Shown in pieces: positions 56,415-64,000 of a stretch of 64,000 bases of DNA. The DNA is taken from NCBI GenBank assembly GCA_008508345.1, contig QNGE01001327.1:1-64000 (forward strand), written 5' to 3'. The translations under genes and the position numbers were made by a program. Source of the DNA: Paragonimus westermani (lineage: Eukaryota; Platyhelminthes; Trematoda; Plagiorchiida; Troglotrematidae). Under the pieces are notes generated by a model, which had not been told where the DNA came from, made no database searches, and saw only the letters and a list, made by a program, of their open reading frames with translations. Each line of letters opens with the position of its first letter. Position 1 is the first letter of the stretch.

Positions 56415-57462
56415 TTGGGAACCTTTCATGGAGTCTGTAAATTGAGCATCGATTCAGACGCGAAACCAATCGTGCTACCCATTCGTCGTTTGCCACTTAG
56501 CATAAAAGAGACATTTGAAAAGGAAATCACATGGCTGACAGAACTCGGAGTAAAACAGCAAATAGACGAGCCAACCGATTGGGTTAGTCGGGTCGTTATA
56601 GCCAGCAAGAAATCCGGCGAATTGAGAATTTGCATCGACCCAAAACCATTAAACGCAGAATTAAGAAGGGAGTATTTTCGACTTGCCTTATTGAAAGACA
56701 TTCTTCTTCAGATAACCGGCGCATGTTTTTTCACCAAGGTAGATTTGTCCTCTGCTTTCTGGCATGTAAAACTGGACGAACAGTCCAGTTTGTTAACGAC
56801 ATTCGGGACACCTTTTGGTCGTTTCCGTTGGCTTCGTCTACCGTTCGGATTGAAAGTCTCCAGCAAAATATTCCAAAACACGACTAATCCAAGCAATCGA
56901 GAACCTGCCTGGTGTCATGTGCATAGCTGACGATGTTTTGATCCACGGTCGTACCAAAGTCGAACACGACAAAAATCTAGAACTCTTTTTAGCTAGAGGC
57001 CAACGGGTCGGCATCATCCTCAAACAAGAGAAAATTGAATATTGCACCAACGAGGTTATTTTTCATGGGCACGTTTTATCCAAAAAAGAAATCAAGCCTG
57101 ATCCACCAAAAATCGGTGCAATAGTGAATATGGAACACCCAAGTGATCTGAAAGGTATTGCTCGTTTCAATGGAATGATTAACTACCTGAGTCGACTTCT
57201 GCCCTGTTTGGCTCAAATCATGGAGCCCATCAGGCTACTGAAACACAAAGATACGCCATGGGTGTGGGGAGAGGAACGGGAGCGAGCGTGGAAACATATC
57301 AAGCAACTAATCGTCAAAGCTCCTGTTTCACCTTACTATGATTCACGTCTGCCGTTAGTGATACAATGTGACAGCAGCCAAAATGGGATTGGAGCAGTTC
57401 TCATGCAGAACGGACAGCCGATTAATTTCCGAAGTCGAACCATAAGTAGCGCCGAGACCTGA
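56415..57462 (+). pseudogene. Reverse transcriptase of element D
   Basis: Fingers 'LPIRRLPLSIKETFEKEITWL', palm 'FFTKVDLSSAFWHVKL' (first Asp), 'FGRFRWLRLPFGL', then a frameshift near 56,920 and C-I-A-D-D-V-L-I-H-G (catalytic pair present). Thumb and connection 'FNGMINYLSRLLPCLAQIM' follow. The RNase H start 'VIQCDSSQNGIGAVLMQNG' is in the same frame, up to a TGA at 57,460. Catalytic residues are kept; the frame is not. Confidence 0.85.
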
Positions 57463-57760
57463 TACGCACAAATCGAAAAGGAACTGCTGGCGGTGGTCTT
57501 TGCAATGGAAAAATTCAACGATTACACATTTGGGAGAAAAACTATCGTCCAAACTGACCATAAACCATTGACAACTATCGTAAAAAAGCCTCTGGACAAG
57601 GCGTCACGCCATTTCCAGGCAATGTTGGTACGCCTACAGGAGTACAATTTCGGGATCGGATACACTGTTGGCAAGAACATGGTACTGGCGAATACACTAT
57701 CGCGAGCCCCACTGGCAACGGAAGAGGACAACTGTACCGGATATGAACAAGTATACCTAA
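57463..57760 (+). pseudogene. RNase H of element D (second half)
   Basis: Directly after the TGA the frame continues: 'QIEKELLAVVFAMEKF', 'IVQTDHKPL', 'RLQEYNFGIGYTVGKN' and 'ANTLSRAP'. All active-site positions of the second half are readable. Confidence 0.85.
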
Positions 57761-58905
57761 CGCTCGCGGAATCAGACTCACGGTTAATACGAATAAGGCA
57801 GACGTTTGCCGATGACGAAGAGATGGAGAAGCTCGAAGAGCAAATCAGAAACGACTGGCCCGATAACGCACGACAAGTGAGTGAAATCATTCGTCCTTAT
57901 TTCAAGGTCCGGGATGAGTTGACTCCAGAAAACGGTCCTGTGTTCTGTGGAGAACGTTTGATTATTCCCCGAGCTGCCAGAAAACTCACTATGCAAGAAA
58001 TACACCGTTCGCACCTCGGTGTGCGTAGTTGTACGAGATGCGCGTAGGATACCGTATACTGGCCAGGCATGACTAGTCATATCAAGGACTCTGTTTCAAT
58101 CTGTATGGTCTGCAAGCAGTACGGGACTCGACAGCCAAAGGAACCCATGGGGTGCCGCTCAGTTTCCAAGAGACCTTGGTAACACGTACCGGTTGATCTA
58201 TTCTCGCATGCAGACAAGTCATATCTACTTTTGGTGGACTATTTCAGCGTTTTTTTTAAATTGAGAAGTTAAATTCTACATCAGCCGAGGAGATAATCGG
58301 CAGATTGAAAGCCCAATTCACAGAGTGTGTGAAATCAGATGGTGGTACACAATTTTCAGCACAACAGTTTGCGGAGTTTGCCGAAAAATGGCGGTTTAAA
58401 CACGAAGTCTCTAGTCCACACCACAGCCAGTCTAATGGTAAAGCGGAATCTGCTGTGAAGAAGACAAAGAAAATAATGAAGAAATGCTTAACAGCCAAAG
58501 AAGACGCATATCTGGCACTACTAGAACACAGAAACACCCAATCAGCGGATACAGACTTAAGTCCGGCTCATGGGAAGAAGAACGAGAACTCGAATACCAC
58601 TAGTTGAAGATCGTCTAGCCCTACAAACTGTCACGTGGGACACTGTGAGAAAACGTTTGAAACAACGAATGAAACGAGGAAGACAAGTGTATAACAAAGG
58701 GACTCATGAGCTACCAAGATTAGACGGAGGGGATACCGTTTGGATTCAGCCGTTCGGTATGGGCTCTGACAGATGGGCTCCAGGGGTTGTGGAAGGACGA
58801 GACGGTGAGCGTTCTTATGTGGTACGCACAAATCACGGGACATTAAGGAGAAACAAAGTGTACTTACGGAAACAGGAAACGATGGACAGTTCCGGAGCAA
58901 CTGAA
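57761..58905 (+). pseudogene. Integrase of element D
   Basis: Zinc domain 'MQEIHRSHLG' (H-x3-H, near 58,000) and 'SICMVCKQYG' (C-x2-C, near 58,105) in different frames. Core with 'VDLFSHADKSYLLLVDYF' (first Asp, about 58,190), then a break with a missing piece at 58,255-58,305, then 'SDGGTQFSAQQF' (second Asp) and 'QSNGKAESAVKK' (Glu). C-terminal region 58570-58870 with 'GDTVWIQP' and 'RWAPGVVEGRD', ending before the polypurine tract. Confidence 0.8.
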
Positions 58906-58956
58906 TCCAGTTCCATTGAAGAGAACGAGTTGGTTCTACGAAACCGAAGAATCCTT

Positions 58957-58969
58957 AAAAAGGGAAGGA
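58957..58969 (+). promoter_or_regulatory. Polypurine tract of element D
   Basis: AAAAAGGGAAGGA immediately before the 3' LTR. Confidence 0.75.
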
Positions 58970-59126
58970 TGTGGTGGAGTGCAGCCAATCCTGTACGCCA
59001 CACCTGCACTGGTCAATCGGATTGTTCGATATTGACCTATATCTATGGTATCGATAAAAGACAAGATGAGATGTTATATGTGGTGTAGTGAATACACATC
59101 TTGCTCTGAACCTGAATTGTTCTACA
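58970..59126 (+). repeat. 3' LTR of element D (157 bp)
   Basis: TGTGGTGGAG to TTCTACA, same length as the 5' LTR. Confidence 0.85.
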
Positions 59127-59131
59127 GAACC
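59127..59131 (+). other. Target-site duplication of element D, right
   Basis: GAACC, matching 55,050-55,054. Confidence 0.75.
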
Positions 59132-60120
59132 TACTGTTAACAATTACTATGAGTCATTATAAGTGGCCTTGTGACGATGATGATTCATTCCTCTGTCTTG
59201 CTGTAGCCTATTCACGTGACAGACACAGAAGTTAATAGCTATATCCCGGAAGCAATGGAGCTCTTCTACTGACTTCCGATATCGAGTACCCAAGCAAACT
59301 ACATATAAAGCACAACTGAGCGTCGGGATTTTGACTCTAAGCGAACTAAAGTAACGATGCTGATGCGTTAAATCCCTCAAAGACCCTGGCAGATGTTGAC
59401 TGCGATCAATTTTGCGCCGAACAATGAGCAACACTCGGTCACAAAATGCCGCTTCTGCGATTTTTACCAGTTGGGGTGGCTGAGCTCTGCTAGTGTCAGC
59501 GCGATCGTTTATGAACTCCGAGTCATATTTGCATGCTACGGCATATCTGCGACCTACTACTAAAACAACAGACCATACTTCATTGGCAGAGAAGTTAGAA
59601 CGTTCGCCAAAAAGTAGGAATCCGGTGTTCGTACAGGCAGTCAGTACAACAATCAGTCGAATGACAAAGCCTAAGTGGCGGTCAAAAGTGAAAGGCGGCT
59701 GTTACAACAATTAGTTACCTGTGAATGCTTCGCATTTAATCCTGCTGAGAAAACGGGACACTCCTGATACGATCATGTTCCACAGTTCAGCCCAAGCAGT
59801 CTTCAGAAGGTGTACACGCACGTACCCACCAATAATGGGCTAACATCCCAAACTTCAGCGATCGAAAGAAAACGAAGTGCATGATGAGTTGCGCCGATAA
59901 TTGATGAACAAAATGTGATGCCACGGAAGACAACCACGTTACTTACCGGCTCTAAGGGGACGGCAACGTATGGACAGAGTATGCTCCAGAAAACCCACGG
60001 TGGTCGACGGAAGTAGTGGCGTTAGGGGACTGCGGCTACTCGCCATGTGAAGCGGAAACCGTAAGTAAGTTGAGGAGGACGAATCGGGTGCATTTGAGAA
60101 AGCTGTTATCGTCGAATGTA
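59132..60120 (+). pseudogene. Older Mag-like element G, right part (integrase)
   Basis: The integrase core is visible across stops: 'LSSASVSAIVYELRVIFACYGISAT' (59,480-59,555), 'YFIGREVRTFAKK' (59,575-59,613), 'YNNQSNDKA' (59,645-59,670, Asn for Glu region disturbed), 'LLRKRDTPDT' (59,740-59,775), and a C-terminus with V-W-x6-P-R-W (59,955-60,005) like that of element D. It continues the part left of element D, proving nesting. Confidence 0.65.
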
Positions 60121-60336
60121 AGATATGTCCTTAAAAACGAGTGTTATCAAGAACCAAAAGGAAAGTTTGCTAACGAAGAAATGTAAACGGAATGAATTTA
60201 ACGAACTCGTTAAGAGGAAGTCAATCAGTGAGTTGCAGAAGGCCGTGATAAATCAGATTAACCGAAAATCCATTATTTTGTTAGCAGAATTTAACAGTAA
60301 AGTGGAGATTCGAAATTGATACCAGAGCCTCAGATT

Positions 60337-61350
60337 TTCCACCGGTTGGCTCGGATCCACTTGTAGCTTGTTTACCTCAAAGCGTGGCACACTTGAGCAA
60401 CTTGTTTTAGTCCGATGCTTGCTAGAGCAAAATCGGATGCTACGCTACCGTGCCATCCGGATTGATCCGTACGTTTACATACCAGTTCACTCGAGTTATC
60501 GACAACGGTAAATCCGTAAATCATTGGTTGACTTCGTATTATTGGGTTCGTCCAATTTAATCCATTCACACTTGCCACCAGGCCGCGGTTGCCGCCGAGA
60601 ATGTCGTTAAGACACTGGCGACTACTCCATTCGGCCTGTTCGAAATTCTACACATACCGTTTGGTCTTACAAACGCCGCTCCAACGTTTCATCGATTTGT
60701 ACACGACGTCACAAAGGGCTCGGAATCTGTCTTACCCCACATCGACGATCCCCCTTTGGCAATGGCCTCCAGGGAGTCCCTAAACCATACGCGATAGTCC
60801 TTCGAACGTTTTACAACGTTATGCGTCACGGATGGTCTGGACAGGTGTAATTTTTGCCAACTGGCAGCCGGGTTCTTGAGGCATCACGTCTATCAACATG
60901 ACATTCCATCGCTGACCAATTGGACGCTGGGGATTTGTGACTTCTCACAATGCTCACTACTGTCCGTCGTTTAACGATATCGTCAACTACTACCGTCTAT
61001 TTATCCCTCATTGCGCACAACTGTTGCATCCGTTGACGAACATGCTCTGGCTGTACCGGCGACAACGTTGATTTTTCAGTTGCGATTATCGACTTGTGAG
61101 GCCGTGTCAAAGATGCACTGGTTGTTCAGTAATGCTGCAATAATAATACTTTGGCGATAACTCAACCCTGAGAATATCTGTAGACTCGTCCGTCAAAGCT
61201 ATTACTGCGATTTCGCTCACGGTATGAAGAAATTATTAGGCAATATTGTTCGCTTCGACCAAAGGGTCTTCTCCAGACGCCTCCATCAGACAGCGGCGGA
61301 TATCACGCTGAACATTGGAATCATGCCAGGCATACCCATATCGATACCGC
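60337..61350 (+). repeat. Right arm of the 1-kb inverted repeat with Gypsy RT fragment
   Basis: The RT piece reads from about 60,575: 'ENVVKTLATTPFGLFEILHI' then 'PFGLTNAAPTFHRFVHDV' and H-I-D-D-P (60,738), a CsRn1-like palm with the residues around the catalytic pair altered. Trailing frames match thumb and connection (to about 61,020). The first 240 bp are unrelated to RT, so another insertion or rearrangement lies there. Confidence 0.75.
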
Positions 61351-64000
61351 GCCGGACAGCACCTAATCGACTGAAACACATATCGAAAACGGCCAACCGG
61401 ATAGGCGGGTGAAACAGTTGATGGACGCTAATTGAAACTTTTCACCACAGTCCTAAGGTCTATTATCTCAGGTAACTAAATTGGTGGGTTTCTCGTGAGG
61501 GCGGCTATTTGGAAACCCCCTCGCCCCAGTGCATCGGGCAAGCTAATCAGAACGGCCTGGCTACAAGTGATCCCGAGTGTTCTGCATAAGGTAACTGGCA
61601 AACAAAAAAAATACAACTGTGTGTTAAACACCTGGATAATGTAATGTGACCGATGTCGGAATGATTTACGTGATCTTGTCTTACAGCCATAAAGTACCCA
61701 CCACGCCGGAAACGCATGTTTTCCCTAAAAATGAGCTGAATCATTACTGTTTCAATTAGATTTCTCCTCCAATGCGTTACCCTTTTTCGGTGACTCGTCT
61801 TTATTCCCGTTCTCTGACTGATAGTTTGCTCTATTGTCTTTATTTCTGATTGGTCAAATTCTGACTTTACTTTCATAGCGATCGTTAGCACTACCAACAT
61901 GATGGAGTTTGTGAACACGTATTCGGACTGAGCCGCGTAGTAAAACTTTGTTTGGACGCCAGTCTTCTTCCTGTCTCCACACATTAGTCTTAAACATTTG
62001 GGTTGGTTGGGACTTTTCGGGTTCATCGTCTATAATTTTGTCGTCTGTTATTCGTTGTTCAGTTGTACGCCGTGCCGTTATGCGTTATAACCAACAGGCT
62101 TTCATGAACCGTTCACCCAATTACTACAACAGCAAGTTGCTTAATTTACCAATCAAACCACTAGTGACCAAGAGTAAACTTTCTCTGTCCACAAATCCCG
62201 CTCTTTTCTTCCCCCTGCATGGAAGTTAGTATTGTCCTAAGCTAGACCGTTACTTACCCTTTTAATCCAATTAGTTTGATCAAAGTACACTTCTTTATCC
62301 TCTTTACTCATCTTGTTTCTAGGATTTGCTCGTCTTCAAGATTGTATAGCAGTCAAGATTCCGCGCGAAACGCCAACGTACTGTTGTCTCCGATGTTCAC
62401 ATTCTACTGACTGGGACATTTTTACACCGACTGATATACAATAAAAGAGTGCGCTTATCAATGAGAAATAATTGCAGTACATTTAGAAGAGCATCAATGA
62501 GAAGATGAAGGTTTTACAGAAGCATTCAAGTCGATCAGTGGCGTCTCTAGGCCGTAGTAGGTGTAGTTGCGGTAGTCGACTGTTTGCCTCGACGTTAACG
62601 TTTAGGTTACGCTGGACCAATATATTCACGTTTGGTTTGTTGTTAGACTGCAGACTTTCCCGTTAATTACCACCCTTTCCGCTGGTTTTTAAACTCTTAT
62701 TTGCGCGGTGAACTCACCGTCCTTACTAGTTCATGCATCCACAAGTGATCACCCTTACTCAGTTTCGCAGTTGTACCCTAAATTTTTACGCCCATGCTCT
62801 GCACGTCAACTGTCTCTGCTAGTTGCACTTGAATGTGCCTGACACAATGGCCCTGGCAACTTGAAGTGCCAGGTGTTTAAACTCACAATATGTACCTCAT
62901 GGCTTCGAATCGGCTCACAGTAGTCTTCAACTGCAAACACTATTAACACAGTAGTAGGCACGTCTCATTTTGCCTCAACCACAATCTGTTCTGCATCCCC
63001 TATGAGAGTAAGGCAAAACAAGAGTTGCAGGCAACCTCACAAAGTCTGTAATTCCATTGGATTCCGACGGCATTCATTTACTATGAACTGTGGCACCATG
63101 GTGATCATTGCTGCAGAGTCAATATTTGAAATCCGCTGGAATGTGAAGACATGAAGCAATGCGTTTCGTAAAAATTTTCTCGAGAAGTGCATGACTGTCA
63201 TGTTTCTGTTAATGGATGACCGTTTCTAAAACGCGTTATAAACTTGCTAAAAACGTAATCGGATTTGAAAACAGACTGTAATCTAGCAAATAGGCGACCC
63301 ATCAATAATAGAGACGTGCTGCTCTTCTATGGAGCAGTGCCTTCTCACATGTAAATGCCGGCTGTTATCAGTACATTCGGAGCATATTTTAAAAGAGTTT
63401 GTAGCGGTCAAGGATGAAAACTTTAATTAGCTAACTACCTCGTCAGGTCAGAGCAGACGTGAAACTATACAACTCCACGTAAAGGAGATTGATAATGAAG
63501 TAGTGGTACACTGTTTTGAGGGATTTTCACAGAGCCACTGGTGTGGGAGCTCATAACAAGAAGACTCGTTCGAAGCTATTTCACACCACTGCACGGTGTG
63601 TCCAAATAGGCGTATTTTTCACCGCTTGATGGCCTTCCCGAAGCAACTGCAGCGATTCAGAACTCGCTGCTTATCGTAACATAAACCAAAAACAAAAATC
63701 ACTCGAATGCACTTGATGTTTCTATACACAACCAGAGTTTGTTCGTGTCGACCACTCGAGCAACGGACGTTCCAGAATATCGTGAAGCGTAGCTACAGAC
63801 AACGGGGCGATCGGTGTGACGAAGATTGAAGGGTGTTCAGCAAGTCGTTTAGGCGATCGATACCAAGAAGAGAATACATTCGTGTGAATGTGTGGTGAGT
63901 AGACAGCGAGACTCACGCGCACCTCATGCCTAGTCCACTTGGCGGTGGATACTGTTGCATGATAACTTCCATCAATTTTGAAGTAACCGAGCCGTGTGAC
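61351..64000. other. Unrecognised sequence
   Basis: Contains a 159-codon minus frame (62026-61547) and a 93-codon plus frame (61948-62229), neither with a recognised domain or splice context. No repeat partner was found within the window. Confidence 0.35.

Larger units (their letters stand above)
55055..59126 (+). mobile_element. Complete Mag-like Ty3/Gypsy retrotransposon, element D
   Basis: 4,072 bp with LTRs of 157 bp, primer-binding site, gag, protease, RT, RNase H, integrase, polypurine tract, and a GAACC duplication outside. Stops and frameshifts occur at about 55,913, 56,395, 56,920, 57,460, 58,046 and 58,265-58,300. It is nested in an older relative (element G), whose halves lie on both sides in the same orientation. 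Confidence 0.9.

Noticed and set aside
61547..62026. 159-residue open frame, minus strand
   Set aside because: No recognised motif; a plus-strand frame overlaps it. It may be a relic, but nothing supports a gene.

Overview
This is eukaryotic, gene-poor DNA. I infer a parasitic flatworm, most likely a digenean trematode. The reasons are a CsRn1-type Ty3/Gypsy element (the clade first described from Clonorchis), Mag-like Gypsy elements, several Penelope-like elements (PLEs) with GIY-YIG endonucleases, a CR1-like non-LTR element, a MULE-type transposase remnant and one candidate 44-nt intron. The species is an inference from element types only. There is no bacterial-style operon, rRNA gene or CRISPR array. 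Four single Ns (13,385; 22,940; 30,386; 52,141) sit at or beside repeat boundaries.

Layout. 1-12.9 kb: mostly unrecognised, with a non-LTR endonuclease fragment (4.9-5.3), an LTR-like fragment (6.2), a dispersed repeat (7.2-7.7), a decayed MULE transposase (8.4-9.4, minus), a gag N-terminus (10.4-10.75) and 3' ends of a non-LTR repeat. 13.26-18.21: Gypsy element A (minus), with 127/128-bp LTRs and a repeat inserted in its protease. 19.9-20.3: the best host-gene candidate, two exons on the minus strand. 20.7-22.3: CR1-like reverse transcriptase (RT) remnant, then a possible internal exon at 22.43-22.66. 22.9-31.05: CsRn1-like element B (minus) with three copies of its 375-bp LTR plus 5' gag. 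Between the second and third copies lie an AT-rich satellite and a 27-residue tandem repeat ORF. 32.3-36.1: Gypsy element C (plus), decayed. 37.1-39.5: PLE endonuclease fragments, one bracketed by inverted repeats. 40.33-41.83: an LTR element carrying gag but no pol. 42.4: a solo LTR. 44.6-46.6: PLE remnants. 46.85-47.26: an unexplained GC-rich ORF. 48.7-50.0: CsRn1-like fragments. 50.5-51.75: PLE on the minus strand. 51.8-52.14: tRNA-derived SINE copies in inverted orientation. 52.14-61.35: 1-kb inverted arms enclosing an old Mag-like element, itself split by a complete Mag-like element D (55,055-59,126) with 157-bp LTRs and a 5-bp target duplication. 61.4-64.0: nothing recognised.

No mobile element here looks able to move. 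Every pol gene has stops or frameshifts, and several have lost catalytic residues. The value of the window lies in its nesting history, its duplications that share inactivating mutations, and two possible host exons. I found no convincing undescribed functional system. The nearest candidates are the gag-only LTR element, the 81-bp in-frame repeat ORF and the PLE endonuclease framed by inverted repeats.
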